Shown here: positions 9,439 through 18,703 of the stretch, one piece after another
Layout of the letters: each line of letters opens with the position of its first letter
Position numbering within the stretch: the stretch's first letter is position 1
DNA from: JADJWR01 sp963847675
GTDB lineage: Bacteria; Pseudomonadota; Gammaproteobacteria; Burkholderiales; Burkholderiaceae_F
Direction of reading: 5' to 3'
Length of the DNA stretch: 64,000 nt
Assembly: GCA_963847675.1 (NCBI GenBank)
Contig: CAWKAP010000007.1
Location: 1-64,000, forward strand
Translations under genes and position numbers: made by a program
Notes under the pieces: model-generated
What the model was told of the DNA's origin: nothing
Seen by the model: only the letters and a program-made list of their open reading frames with translations
The model's database searches: none

Positions 9439-10284
9439 ATGAACCTTATCCATGACCGTCATGCAACCGCCGCGCCCGCCGCACCCGACTTTGCCGCCAT
9501 CAAGCAGAAACAGCAGGCCACCTGGGCCAGCGGCGACTTCGCAGTGATCGGCACCACGCTGCAAATCGTCGGCGAGTCGCTGGCCGAGGCCGCCGACGTG
9601 CGCGCCGGCGACCGCGTGCTCGACGTTGCCGCCGGCAACGGCAACGCGACGCTGGCCGCGGCGCGCCGCTTTGCCCGCGTGACCTCCACCGACTACGTGC
9701 CCGCGCTGCTGGATAAGGGCGCCAAGCGCGCGACGGCCGAAGGTCTCGACGTGCAGTTTCAGGTCGCCGACGCCGAGGAACTGCCGTTCGACGACGGCAG
9801 CTTCGATGTCGTGCTGTCGACCTTCGGCGCGATGTTCACCCCCGATCACACGCGACCGGCGCGCGAGATGCTGCGTGTCGCCCGCTCGGGCGGCCGCATT
9901 GGTCTGGCCAACTGGACGCCGGAGGGCTTCATCGGCCAGCTGTTCAAGGTCGTCGGCGCCTACCTGCCGCCGCCGGCCGGACTGAAGTCGCCCGCCCTGT
10001 GGGGCACTGAACCGCACATCGTCGAGATGTTCGGGCCGCAGGCGGCCGACATCCGGACCGTGCGCAAGGACTTCAACTTCCGCTATCGGTCTACGGCGCA
10101 CTGGGTGCAGGTGTTTCGCGACTATTACGGCCCGACGCACAAGGCCTTCGCCGCGCTGGACACCACGCTTCAGCAGTCCCTCGAGGCGGACATCGTGGCA
10201 CTGCTCGGACGCCTGAATGTCGGCGGGCGGCACTCGCTGGTTGTGCCGGGCGAATACCTCGAAGTCGTCATCACCAAGCGCTGA
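9439..10284 (+). CDS. Class I SAM-dependent methyltransferase
   Basis: A 281-residue UbiE-like methyltransferase. The SAM-binding motif I is VLDVAAGNGNATLAAA at about residues 62-77, motif II is in VTSTDYVPALLD, and the post-motif VQFQVADAEELPFDDGSFDV is present. ATG at 9439 is chosen because CCGGAG lies seven bases upstream; a TTG at 9415 is in the same frame. It is followed after a 60-base gap by the haloperoxidase-like gene, with which it may be co-transcribed. The substrate is unknown. Confidence 0.82.
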   Translation: MNLIHDRHATAAPAAPDFAAIKQKQQATWASGDFAVIGTTLQIVGESLAEAADVRAGDRVLDVAAGNGNATLAAARRFARVTSTDYVPALLDKGAKRATAEGLDVQFQVADAEELPFDDGSFDVVLSTFGAMFTPDHTRPAREMLRVARSGGRIGLANWTPEGFIGQLFKVVGAYLPPPAGLKSPALWGTEPHIVEMFGPQAADIRTVRKDFNFRYRSTAHWVQVFRDYYGPTHKAFAALDTTLQQSLEADIVALLGRLNVGGRHSLVVPGEYLEVVITKR

Positions 10285-10344
10285 TCCTCGGCGGGCCATG
10301 GGCCCGCCGGTCCCCCCTGAACTCACCTCTGAAAAGGAATTACC

Positions 10345-11583
10345 GTGTCCATCGCACTCCGTGCTCAGTCGCGCCGCATCCTGCTGGCGCTCCCACTCCT
10401 GATCGCTGCCGCCTTCGATGCGCGCGCAGACGCAATCACTGACTGGAATACCAGAACGAACGATCTCGTCGCCGAGGCGAAGCTCGGGACGCCTCCGGCG
10501 ATCCGCGTACTGGCCGTCGCGCATACGGCAGCCTACGAGGCCGTTGGCGCCATTGCCGTGAGCGCCCTCGCGGACCTCCAGCAGTCGCAGGACATGCGGA
10601 GCGCTGCGGTCGAAGCCGCGATCGCCGCCGCCCACCGCGCGGCGTTGACAAAGCTGCTGCCGGCGCAGCAGGCATCGATCGAAGCGGCCTACAAGTCGGC
10701 GCTCGCGCAGATCGAGCAAGGCCCGGCCCGGCAGGCCGGCATCGAAGCCGGCGAGCAGGCTGCGGCTCACGTGCTCGCCAGGCGCGCCGACGAAATGACC
10801 TCAAAGGCAGCGATCTACCGCCCACACGCCGCACCCGGCGCCTGGGTGCCGACGACGGAACCGGCCGCCGTGCAGTGGCCACAGCGCAAGCCTTGGCTGC
10901 TCAAGAGCGCGACGGAGGTTCGCCCGGACCCGCCGCCGGCGCTGAACAGCGACGCATGGGCGCGCGACTACAACGAGGTGAAGGCGATCGGCGGCAGAGT
11001 GAGCACGCTGCGCAGCGCCGAACAGACCGAGATTGCCCGCTTCTGGGAATACTCGTTGCCCTCGATCTACTACGGCGTCGTGCGCTCGGTGGCGCAGATG
11101 CCGGGCCGGGACGTGGCGCAGAACGCGCGCCTGTTCGCGGCGGTGGCGCAGGCGATGGACGACGCGATGATCAGCGTCTTCGAGGCCAAGTACCACTACG
11201 TCTTCTGGCGGCCGGCCACAGCGATCCGCAATGGCGATCTCGACGGAAACGACTCGACCGAGCGGGATGCGTCATGGTCGTCGTTGAGCGAGGCGCCGCT
11301 GCATCCCGAGTATCCGAGCGCGCACAGCATCCTTGCTGCAGCGGTCGGCACGGTTCTGGCCGCGGAAACCGGTGGCGACCCGACGTTGGTGTTGACGACG
11401 ACCAGTCCGACCGCGAAGGGCCTCGTACGCCGCTGGACGAGCATCGACGAATTCGTGTCCGAGGTTGCCCGTGCGCGGGTCTACGAAGGCATTCACTACC
11501 GGACCTCGACCGAGGCCGGAATCGAGATGGGGCGACGCATCGGCCGGCTGGCAGTGGCCGCGCTGCTGTCGTCGCGGCCGTGA
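10345..11583 (+). CDS. Vanadium-dependent haloperoxidase / PAP2-superfamily protein, secreted
   Basis: A 412-residue protein starting with GTG after AAAAGGAA. Residues 1-29 form a signal peptide (LLALPLLIAAAFDARADA). The acid-phosphatase/vanadium-haloperoxidase core is at the C-terminal end: FWRPATAIRNGD (Arg-Pro motif), HPEYPSAHS (family consensus P-S-G/A-H) and RVYEGIHYRTSTEAG (Arg ... Gly-x-His with the vanadate-binding His). Members oxidise halides with peroxide or act as phosphatases, and I cannot tell which. It heads a loose cluster with a SnoaL-like and a GNAT gene. Confidence 0.75.
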   Translation: MSIALRAQSRRILLALPLLIAAAFDARADAITDWNTRTNDLVAEAKLGTPPAIRVLAVAHTAAYEAVGAIAVSALADLQQSQDMRSAAVEAAIAAAHRAALTKLLPAQQASIEAAYKSALAQIEQGPARQAGIEAGEQAAAHVLARRADEMTSKAAIYRPHAAPGAWVPTTEPAAVQWPQRKPWLLKSATEVRPDPPPALNSDAWARDYNEVKAIGGRVSTLRSAEQTEIARFWEYSLPSIYYGVVRSVAQMPGRDVAQNARLFAAVAQAMDDAMISVFEAKYHYVFWRPATAIRNGDLDGNDSTERDASWSSLSEAPLHPEYPSAHSILAAAVGTVLAAETGGDPTLVLTTTSPTAKGLVRRWTSIDEFVSEVARARVYEGIHYRTSTEAGIEMGRRIGRLAVAALLSSRP

Positions 11584-11624
11584 AGACCGGCATTCCGCCG
11601 AAGGCGACGACGAAGGAGCAGAAG

Positions 11625-11975
11625 ATGAAATCGACCAGAGCAGTCGTGGAAAACCACTTGAAATGCTTCGGCGAGGGCCGCCTCGAAGGCATCCTGTCCG
11701 ACTATGCGCCGGATGCCGTGCTGTTCACTCCGGATGGGGCCTTGCGCGGACGCGACGCGATCCGCTCGCTCTTCACGGCCATGCTCGCCGAGTTCGGCCA
11801 GCCCGGTACCACCTTCAAGCTGCAGCGCCAATTCGTCGACGGCGAACACGCCTACATCGTGTGGACGGCGGAGACGGGAGAAAACCGGTACGAACTCGGC
11901 ACCGATACGTTCTGCGTGCTCGACGGCAAAATTGCGGTGCAGTCGTTCGCCAGCAAGACGACGCGCAAGGGATGA
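11625..11975 (+). CDS. SnoaL-like / nuclear transport factor 2-fold protein
   Basis: A 116-residue single-domain NTF2-fold protein (YAPDAVLFTPDGALRGRDAI; GTTFKLQRQFVDGEHAYIVW). An AAGGAG site sits five bases before the ATG at 11625. It begins 42 bases after the haloperoxidase-like gene on the same strand. The fold serves as isomerase, hydrolase or ligand-binding scaffold; no catalytic residue can be assigned here. Confidence 0.72.
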   Translation: MKSTRAVVENHLKCFGEGRLEGILSDYAPDAVLFTPDGALRGRDAIRSLFTAMLAEFGQPGTTFKLQRQFVDGEHAYIVWTAETGENRYELGTDTFCVLDGKIAVQSFASKTTRKG

Positions 11976-12054
11976 GCAAGATGGCTTCCTTCGTCCTGGC
12001 TGCGGCCCCCGCCGTCGCCTTGCCGGACCCAAAGTTGCATGCCAGGCGCACGGG

Positions 12055-12579
12055 ATGAACAGCGAACTGCAGATCCGCGACCTGCGCCCGGAGGAATCCG
12101 ATGCTTTGGGCCGGCTCCTGGTCGAGGTCTACTCGAGCCTTGACGGCTTCCCGACGCCGGCAGAGCAGCCTCAGTACTACGAGATGCTGGCCAACATCGG
12201 CCGCTTCGCCGAACGGCCGGGCGCGCGGGTGCTCGTCGCGCTGACTGCCGAAGAAGAACTTGTCGGCGGCGTCGTCTGCATCGGCGAGATGGCGGAATAC
12301 GGCTCGGGAGGCACGGCCACGTCGGTCAAGGATGCCTCCGGAATCCGTCTGCTGGCGGTCAGCCCGCATCGCCGCAAGCTCGGTGCGGGCAAGTGCCTGA
12401 CCCGTGCCTGCATTGAACTGGCACGGCAGGCTGGTCATTCGCAGGTGATCCTGCATTCGACCCAGGCGATGCGCACTGCCTGGCAGATGTACGAGAAGCT
12501 GGGGTTCGCCCGGTCCGAAGATCTGGATTTCTCACAAATGGGCCTGCCAGTGTTCGGCTTCAGGCTCCGGCTGAATTGA
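12055..12579 (+). CDS. GNAT-family N-acetyltransferase
   Basis: A 174-residue acetyltransferase. The acetyl-CoA pyrophosphate loop is within LLAVSPHRRKLGAGKCLTRA (Q/R-x-x-G-x-G/A pattern), preceded by the strand ASGIRLLAVS and followed by MYEKLGFARSEDL, the usual C-terminal motif B. It is the last gene of a four-gene same-strand run that begins with the methyltransferase. The acceptor substrate is unknown. Confidence 0.78.
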   Translation: MNSELQIRDLRPEESDALGRLLVEVYSSLDGFPTPAEQPQYYEMLANIGRFAERPGARVLVALTAEEELVGGVVCIGEMAEYGSGGTATSVKDASGIRLLAVSPHRRKLGAGKCLTRACIELARQAGHSQVILHSTQAMRTAWQMYEKLGFARSEDLDFSQMGLPVFGFRLRLN

Positions 12580-12667
12580 CCAGCCGCCATGCGACCTCAA
12601 CAATTGGCGGGATCAATGGACAGCTGCGTGCCAACCAACGCCAGGCTGCACATCAGAAGGGAACGAA

Positions 12668-12916
12668 ATGCTTCAACTGCGTCCAAACTGCGAGTGCTGC
12701 AACAGAGATCTTCCACCGGAGTCCACGGAAGCGCGAATCTGCTCGTTCGAATGCACGTTCTGTGCTTCCTGTGCTGAGAATCGTCTTGACGGCAAGTGCC
12801 CAAATTGTGGCGGTGAACTTGCATACCGTCCTCGCCGCCCAGCAAACAAACTGGCAAAGTATCCGGCTTCGAAAACGCGTGTTCATAAGCCCACAGGTTG
12901 CAGCGATGCAGCCTAG
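12668..12916 (+). CDS. DUF1272 zinc-ribbon-like small protein
   Basis: An 82-residue cysteine-rich protein beginning MLQLRPNCECC. Cys pairs are seen in CECCNRD, CSFECTFCASCAE and CPNCGGEL, the DUF1272 pattern, which should bind one or two zinc ions. An AAGGGAACGAA stretch precedes the ATG at 12668. The function of the family is unknown; it lies 88 bases after the GNAT gene. Confidence 0.8.
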   Translation: MLQLRPNCECCNRDLPPESTEARICSFECTFCASCAENRLDGKCPNCGGELAYRPRRPANKLAKYPASKTRVHKPTGCSDAA

Positions 12917-13070
12917 AAGGTGAGACCCTGTCATGCGCGCCTGCGTCGAGCCCCGAGCCATGTCACGCGTGTGACCGGCTGTCGGATGTGGCGGCTTTCG
13001 AAACGTTGAGCGCCCCGGCTGCAACTCGCTGCCGGGGAACACGGAAGATCAACCACGAGGAGGAGCGAAG

Positions 13071-13979
13071 ATGCGACCGGTCGTGTACCCAGCGGACTTC
13101 CTGAGCCGGGAGACGCCTCCCGCCCTCGAGCAGTTTGCTCATCGATTCCTTGCGGAGGGCGATTCCTGGTTCACGATCGGAACGCTCAACTTCTTTGACG
13201 CTTCCAATCTGCTCTACGAGCTCGAGTTCGAACGCAGTGCCGCGGTCGTCACCTGCGCCTACCCCGGCGACACGCTTCAGCATATGGTCCGTTTCTGGAA
13301 GGACCCCTACTTCCGCCGGCTGCTGAGCAAGCCGAACTTCGCAATGGACTGGGACGGCATCCTGCTATCCGCGGGCGGCAACGACATGATCGACGCCGCG
13401 CAGGTGCCTCCCGTCGACGACGAAGGCGAGGCGATCGCTCCCGACCTTCGACTGCTGCTGACCCCGGCGGAGGCTGCCCAGCAGGCGGCGGCGGGGCCGG
13501 CGGCGTGCTACGTCAGCGAGGCCGGATGGACCCGGTTCGCGAACTACCTCAACGCCAACTTCGAGATCATCGTGGATGAGCGGGACAAGGGTCGCAATGC
13601 CGGTCGCCCGATCTTTCTGCACACCTACGCTTCGCCGATCGTCCGACCTTCGGGCGCGCTGCCTGGCTCAAAAGGCTGGCTGTTTCCGGCGTTCGAATCG
13701 GCGGGGATCCCCACCGGGGATCGACAGGCCGTTTCGGACCTGCTGTTCAAGCGTCTGCGCACGCTCCTGCTGGACCTCGACGATGGCAGCGGCGCCGCAA
13801 CCCGCCTCCCGCACGTCCACGTATTCGACTCCGCGGCGCTGACCTCCATCATTCCTGCCGAGCCCGGCGCGACCGGCGCCTCCAACGACTGGACCAACGA
13901 GATCCACCTGACCTGGGAGGGCTACCGCAAGGTCGGCCGGGCGCTCGGTGCATTCATCGAAGGGAAACTTCCTTCCTAG
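13071..13979 (+). CDS. SGNH/GDSL-like hydrolase
   Basis: A 302-residue protein with the four SGNH blocks: EGDSWFT (nucleophile Ser at about residue 32), the Gly-containing stretch CAYPGDTL, SAGGNDM (block III Gly-Asn-Asp) and NEIHLTWEGY (block V with the catalytic His). Members are esterases or lipases. ATG at 13071 has GGAGGAGCG upstream. There is no signal peptide, so it is probably cytoplasmic. Its stop overlaps by four bases the end of the convergent GST gene. Confidence 0.72.
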   Translation: MRPVVYPADFLSRETPPALEQFAHRFLAEGDSWFTIGTLNFFDASNLLYELEFERSAAVVTCAYPGDTLQHMVRFWKDPYFRRLLSKPNFAMDWDGILLSAGGNDMIDAAQVPPVDDEGEAIAPDLRLLLTPAEAAQQAAAGPAACYVSEAGWTRFANYLNANFEIIVDERDKGRNAGRPIFLHTYASPIVRPSGALPGSKGWLFPAFESAGIPTGDRQAVSDLLFKRLRTLLLDLDDGSGAATRLPHVHVFDSAALTSIIPAEPGATGASNDWTNEIHLTWEGYRKVGRALGAFIEGKLPS

Positions 13980-14596
13980 GGGCGCGGGATCTCGTTGACC
14001 TTCGTGGGCACGTCGTAGCCGCGCTGCACCGCCGGCCGGTCGGCGATCGCGAGATACCACCGCAAGAGGTTCGGATAGGCAGTCAAGTCCATCTCCTGCC
14101 ACTCGTAGCGCGAAATCCAGGGCCAGGTCGCGATGTCGACGATCGAGTAGTCACCGGCAAGAAACGCCTGCTCGGACAGGCGCGCGTCGAGCAGTTTGTA
14201 GATGCGCTCGGTCGCCTTGCGGAAGCGTTCTTCGGCGAACGGTGCCTTGCCGGGGTTGAAATGGAGGAACTGATGCGCCTGGCCCAGGATCGGACCGACC
14301 GCAGACATCTGGATCATCAGCCATTCCAGCGTGACCCAGCGATCGCTGCCGCCGAGACGGCCCGTCTTGTCCACCAGATACAGCAGGATCGCGCCCGACT
14401 CCACCAGCGTGCGGCCGGTTTCGTTGTCCACGATGACGGGAATCTTGCCGTACGGATTCAGGCGCAGGAACGCCGGTTCGAATTGCTCGTCCTTGCCGAT
14501 ATTGACCGCATGCACCGTGTAGGGCAGCCCGAGTTCCTCGAGCGCGATGGAGACCTTGCGCCCGTTCGGCGTCGTCCAAGTGTAGAGATCGATCAT
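13976..14596 (-). CDS. Glutathione S-transferase family protein, YfcG/YghU-like
   Basis: A 206-residue two-domain GST. The N-terminal thioredoxin-like domain (MIDLYTWTTPNGRKVSIALEE) has the TPNGRKV turn and NPYGKIPVIVD with the cis-Pro loop of the Nu/YfcG group, which reduce disulfides with glutathione. The helical C-terminal domain follows from about residue 85. It is a single gene converging on the SGNH gene with a four-base overlap of stop regions. Confidence 0.85.
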   Translation of the reverse strand: MIDLYTWTTPNGRKVSIALEELGLPYTVHAVNIGKDEQFEPAFLRLNPYGKIPVIVDNETGRTLVESGAILLYLVDKTGRLGGSDRWVTLEWLMIQMSAVGPILGQAHQFLHFNPGKAPFAEERFRKATERIYKLLDARLSEQAFLAGDYSIVDIATWPWISRYEWQEMDLTAYPNLLRWYLAIADRPAVQRGYDVPTKVNEIPRP

Positions 14597-15198
14597 GTCG
14601 CTTACTCGTGATGAGGCGCGCCAATAGTAGCGGGCCGACGCTCACCCGTCAGATGGGTCGAGCAAGTCGGTCAACGACCGTTGACCGACGCCGACCTGGG
14701 TATCGCTGGGCTGATTGGCAGCCGGAAATGGCTGCTTGCCTTCGCTCTCGCGGCAGCAACCAGACAGCTGAAGCCGACCCGATTCAGGCGCCCGATCGGA
14801 CGCAGAGCCGACTGTCCGTGCAGCCATCGCGTGAAGGGACGCGTCGCTAGGGGCTTAAGGATCTTGGCCTGGAGGTCCAGCTGCGCACGGCGACCCGCAG
14901 AATCGCGACGCCACTGACAATGAGAGGCCAATCCTGTCTTCTGGGCGAGTGACCGGTCTACCCCGGAAGGGAGCGTTCGCCGACACGTCGGGAAAAGCAA
15001 GGTTCGTGAAAAGCGGTCGCTTGAGGGTACCTACCGAGGGCAAGGCCGAAGTTGGAGTCAACAGCTGCTACCCAAGTCGAGACCCCTTCTGCAAGTGCGA
15101 TCTCGGCGGTGAAGACTGGTCGCACCACTGCAAGCGTTGTTGCCGACGACGCCCGTGCGCAGGCCGGCGCGAATGCGGCTGCGCTCTGGCTGCGCGTC
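14597..15198. repeat. Gene-free stretch with degenerate intergenic repeats
   Basis: About 600 bases without a recognisable gene. Repeat-like phrases rich in GACCGNC and CGGTC occur, for example GTCGGTCAACGACCGTTGACC near 14670 and GAGTGACCGGTCTACC near 14945. Their counterparts are in the gaps at 18.3-18.6, 20.6, 21.9 and 25.0 kb. No transposase or tRNA is seen. Confidence 0.45.
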
Positions 15199-15570
15199 TT
15201 ACCGCACCTCGTGCGGCTCGTCGGCGCGGCAGCGCCCCAGGATCGTGGCGACGACGAATGCGTCCTGCACGCGGCGCCGGGTACCCAAGAGCGCTTGCCG
15301 GTCGAAGCGGCGCCGGCGAACCGCCGGCGTGGCGGTGTCAGCCGCTGCCGACATGCGCCGCGGCGCCAGGACCGGAGCCACAGGCTCGGTCCAGGTCGTC
15401 CGGTCCTGCGGATTGCGGCCCCAGAGTGCCTCGGGGATGTCGTCGGGCTCCGGTTCGCCCTGCGCTGGCTCGGGCGGGCGGAGCCCGGCCGCCCGCTGCT
15501 TGATGAAGTTGTACAGCACCAGTGCGCCAAACAACAGGATGAACAACAGTTCGAACGGCAGGCCCTTCAT
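15199..15570 (-). CDS. Conserved hypothetical single-pass membrane protein next to floA
   Basis: A 123-residue protein with one N-terminal membrane segment (LPFELLFILLFGALVLYNFI, residues 4-23), a proline-rich linker, and a basic C-terminal region (RRRRFDRQALLGTRRRVQDA, then FVVATILGRCRADEP). I recall similar tails in small proteins beside NfeD/FloA genes in betaproteobacteria. It starts 12 bases after the floA stop and is probably the third gene of the nfeD-floA operon. Its function is unknown. Confidence 0.65.
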   Translation of the reverse strand: MKGLPFELLFILLFGALVLYNFIKQRAAGLRPPEPAQGEPEPDDIPEALWGRNPQDRTTWTEPVAPVLAPRRMSAAADTATPAVRRRRFDRQALLGTRRRVQDAFVVATILGRCRADEPHEVR

Positions 15571-15581
15571 GATCGGCTGCC

Positions 15582-16559
15582 TCAGGCCGGCGGGTTGCCG
15601 GTGCCCTTGTCGTCGGTGCCGGCAATCTCGTCGCGCATGGCCGTGTCGGCCTGCAGGTTCTTCATGCGGTAGTAGTCCATGATGCCCATGTTGCCCTGAC
15701 GGAACGCGTCGGCCATGGCGCGCGGCACCTCGGCCTCGGCCTCGACCACCCGCGCGCGCATTTCCTGCTCCAGCGCCACGGCCATGGCGCGCCGCTCTTC
15801 GGCCTTGGCCTGCGCGATCTGCTTGTCGGCGTTGGCCTGGTCGATCTGCAACTTGGCGCCGATGTTCGCGCCGACGTCGACGTCGGCAATGTCGATGGAC
15901 AGGATCTCGTAGGCCGTGCCGGCATCCAGACCCTTGCTCAGCACATGCTTGGAGATGTGATCCGGGTTCTCGAGCACGTTCTTGTGGCTGCTCGCCGACC
16001 CGATGGTGCTGACCATGCCCTCACCGACGCGGGCGATGATCGTTTCCTCGCCGGCGCCGCCGACCAGGCGATCGATGTTGGTCCGCACGGTCACCCGGCA
16101 TACGGCGATGAGCTGAATGCCGTCCTTGGCGACGGCGGCGATCTTCGGCGTCTCGATGACCTTGGGCAACACCGACATCTGCACCGCCTCGAGCACATTG
16201 CGTCCGGCCAGGTCGATGGCGGCGGCGCGCTTGAAGGGCAGCGGGATGTTGGCCTTGTCGGCCGAGATCATGGCGTTGACCACGCGCACCACGTTGCCGC
16301 CGGCAAGAAAGTGGGCTTCCAGGTCGTTGATCGAGATGTCGAGGCCGGCTTTCACCGCGCTGATGCGTGCCGTGACCACCGTGGTCGGTGGCACGCGGCG
16401 CAGGCGCATGCCGATCAGCGTCAGCAGGCCGACATAGGCCCCGGAGGCCCAGGCCGCGATCCACAACGGAATCGGCACCAGGTACAACAGGATGGCCAGT
16501 CCGGCCACCACCGGCAGCAGCAAACCCAGGCCGCCGATCAGGCCAACGATCTCATTCAT
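15582..16559 (-). CDS. floA: Flotillin-like protein FloA (SPFH/UPF0365)
   Basis: A 325-residue membrane-scaffold protein that organises functional membrane microdomains. A hydrophobic hairpin spans residues 5-52 (LIGGLGLLLPVVAGLAILLY; GAYVGLLTLIGM). The SPFH/PHB domain follows (VTARISAVKAGLDISINDLE; IDLAGRNVLEAVQMSV), then an Ala/Glu-rich coiled coil (ANADKQIAQAKAEERRAMAV). This architecture and length match FloA/YqfA. It starts a few bases after the NfeD stop, the usual nfeD-floA pairing, so the two proteins probably work together in the membrane. Confidence 0.9.
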   Translation of the reverse strand: MNEIVGLIGGLGLLLPVVAGLAILLYLVPIPLWIAAWASGAYVGLLTLIGMRLRRVPPTTVVTARISAVKAGLDISINDLEAHFLAGGNVVRVVNAMISADKANIPLPFKRAAAIDLAGRNVLEAVQMSVLPKVIETPKIAAVAKDGIQLIAVCRVTVRTNIDRLVGGAGEETIIARVGEGMVSTIGSASSHKNVLENPDHISKHVLSKGLDAGTAYEILSIDIADVDVGANIGAKLQIDQANADKQIAQAKAEERRAMAVALEQEMRARVVEAEAEVPRAMADAFRQGNMGIMDYYRMKNLQADTAMRDEIAGTDDKGTGNPPA

Positions 16560-16562
16560 GTC

Positions 16563-17942
16563 TCATTCCTTTTCGTTGATGTTCGATATCCGCCGCACGA
16601 CAACTCTGTTGCCGTCGACGCGGGTCACTCTGATGAACTGCCCGGCGTCGATGTGCTCGCCGTCAGACACCACATCCACTCGCCGCCCATCGATGTCGGC
16701 GATGCCAGCCGGCCGCAGCGGCGACGACGCCAGGCCGGTCTTGCCCAGCCACTGCGCGTCGATCTCGGGCGCCGAGGCATAGCCCTCGGCCGCCGCGAGC
16801 CCGCGGTTGAGGATCAGCCGGCGCCCGAATGGCAGGCGCGGCAAGAATCGCAGCAGCACCAGGCTGGCGAGCAAGGCGAGCAACAGCGCGAAGACCACGC
16901 GCCCAGCGGCCACCAGCATGAACGTCATCGTGAACCCCGGCCCGACCAGGCTCAGGACGAGACTGGCGACGATCGCGATGATGCCCAGCACGCCGGCCAA
17001 TCCGAAACCCGGTATGACCAGTACCTCGATGGCCAGCAGGATGAGGCCGGCCACGCCGAGCAGCAGTCTCCTCCCAGCCGGCCAGTTGCACCAGCCAGTG
17101 GCCCCAGAAGAACAGTGCAAGACTGGTCAGGCCCAGGCGCCGGGGATGCCGAAGCCAGGCGTGCGCATCTCAAGGATGATGCCCAGCATCGCGATGGTGA
17201 TCAGCAGCGAACTGACCACCGGATGCGTCAGGAAGCGCACCACGTTCTCGGCCCAGTTTGTCGACGCGTGTCGGATCTCCGGCGCGGCGATCCCCAGCTT
17301 TTCCAGCGCGGCTTCGAGCGTATCGGCGCGGTGATCGATCAGCTTGTGCTTCAGCGCTTCTTCAGTCGTCAGCGTCAGCAGCTTGCCCTTTTCGATGACG
17401 CCCTTGATCTCGACGTCGGCGTCGACCATCGCTTCGGCCAGCAACGGCGGTCGCTTGCGGCTCTCGGCCGTGGCGCGGAATTCTTTCTTGACGTAGGACA
17501 CGGTCTTCTCGCCCACGCTCTCGGACGGCGCGCCGGGCTGCCCCATCTGCACCGGCGTGGCCGCGCCGATGGTGGCGCCGCCGGTCATGACCATGTTCTC
17601 GGACGCCAGCGCGATCAGCGCGCCGGCCGAGATGGCGCGCTTGTTGACGAAGGCAATGGTGCGCACCGGCGAGTTCAGCAGCGCATCGCGGATCTGCACC
17701 GCGGCGTCGACGCGGCCGCCAAAGGTGTTGATCTCCAGGACGACTGCAGCCGCGCCGGCTGCCGCAGCCTCGTCGAGGACGCGCTTGACGAAAGGCGCCA
17801 GCCCGAGATCGATGATGCCCTCGATCGGCGCGACGTACACCACCGGCCGCTTGTCCTGGGCCCGGGTCGAGGCGAAGATCGCAAGCAAGGCAAGCACCAC
17901 GAGGGCCATGTGGCCCGCCCACTTCATCGTTCCTCGCGGCAT
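16563..17942 (-). CDS. nfeD: NfeD-family membrane serine protease, with two apparent frameshifts
   Basis: A long-form NfeD with an N-terminal signal peptide (VLALLAIFASTRAQ) and a ClpP-class serine protease domain. The catalytic Ser is likely in KRAISAGALIALA and the Lys about 50 residues on. A multi-pass membrane region and a C-terminal OB-fold NfeD domain (AGIADIDGRRVDVVSDG, ending FIRVTRVDGNRVVVRRI) follow. The frame stops at 17127 after GIPGAWA, resumes one frame over as LTSLALFFWGHWLVQLAGWE, and shifts again near 17070 to LLLGVAGLILLAIEV. The two breaks about 55 bases apart look like a compensating pair of single-base errors, but a real lesion is not excluded. Confidence 0.8.
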
Positions 17943-18703
17943 CGCACTCCTGTGCTGGTCTGAATCATCGTTGGGCCGTCACAGTTGCGACTTCGCGCCG
18001 GGTAGACGGCGGTTTGCCCAATGCGAGAGTATGAGCCCGAAGCGGATGACTTGCTCTGGCGCTGGCGCTTGAGTTGGCGGATGCTTATAAGGTGACCCGC
18101 CGGGCGACAGATCGAAAGTGGACTTTTCTGTGAACCGCCAACGCCATGCGCACTTACTCGTGCCGATGACGCGCACCAAGGAAGAAACGGAGCAGATCGT
18201 GTTTCCCGCAGCGAACGTCTCTAGCGGCGGCAATGGGGAGAGATCGCGTCGCTTGGTTTTTCGCCGATGAGCGATGTGAGCTCCACTTCTTGACCGGTCA
18301 TTTCGAGCAGCGCGTTACGGGCGAGTGAAGGTACGGAGTCGGCCGAACCCGGGCCTAGGCAAGTCGCCGCAAAGCGATCAGCGACCGAACAACTGCTTCC
18401 AAACGAACTGACCGCGAGCATCCGACCCCTTCCTGACGATCCCGATTCTCTGATTGGGTGACCGGTCAACCTCAGTCACCAGTCGTTCGCTGCGTTCGAC
18501 GCGAGTATCGGGGCTCTGGAACACCGGTCGTTCGCATGGACAACTGGCACCGCGGCGACTGACCGGCAGCTTCCAACGCAGTCCGTCGCGAGCTACCGAT
18601 CCACGAGTGACATCGGCTTTTGGCGGGACGGGCGTTTCATAGGATGATGGCGACGCCGGTTGTCGCGCGGAGTCGACCGAGTCGCAGCGCAGAGCGCCGG
18701 GAA
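17943..18703. repeat. Long gene-free stretch with degenerate intergenic repeats
   Basis: About 760 bases. No open frame on either strand looks like a real protein. Repeat-family text includes CTTGACCGGTCATTTCGAGC (18288-18307) and a block at 18351-18400 (GGGCCTAGGCAAGTCGCCGC then AAAGCGATCAGCGACCG) that matches 20597-20650 with scattered mismatches. It also has GGGTGACCGGTCAACC at 18458. It may hold the promoter for the cyclase-like gene near its right end. Confidence 0.5.

Noticed and set aside
15945..17963. A long plus-strand open frame antisense to floA and nfeD
   Set aside because: Composition is that of a GC-skew shadow, and the opposite strand carries clear SPFH and NfeD families.
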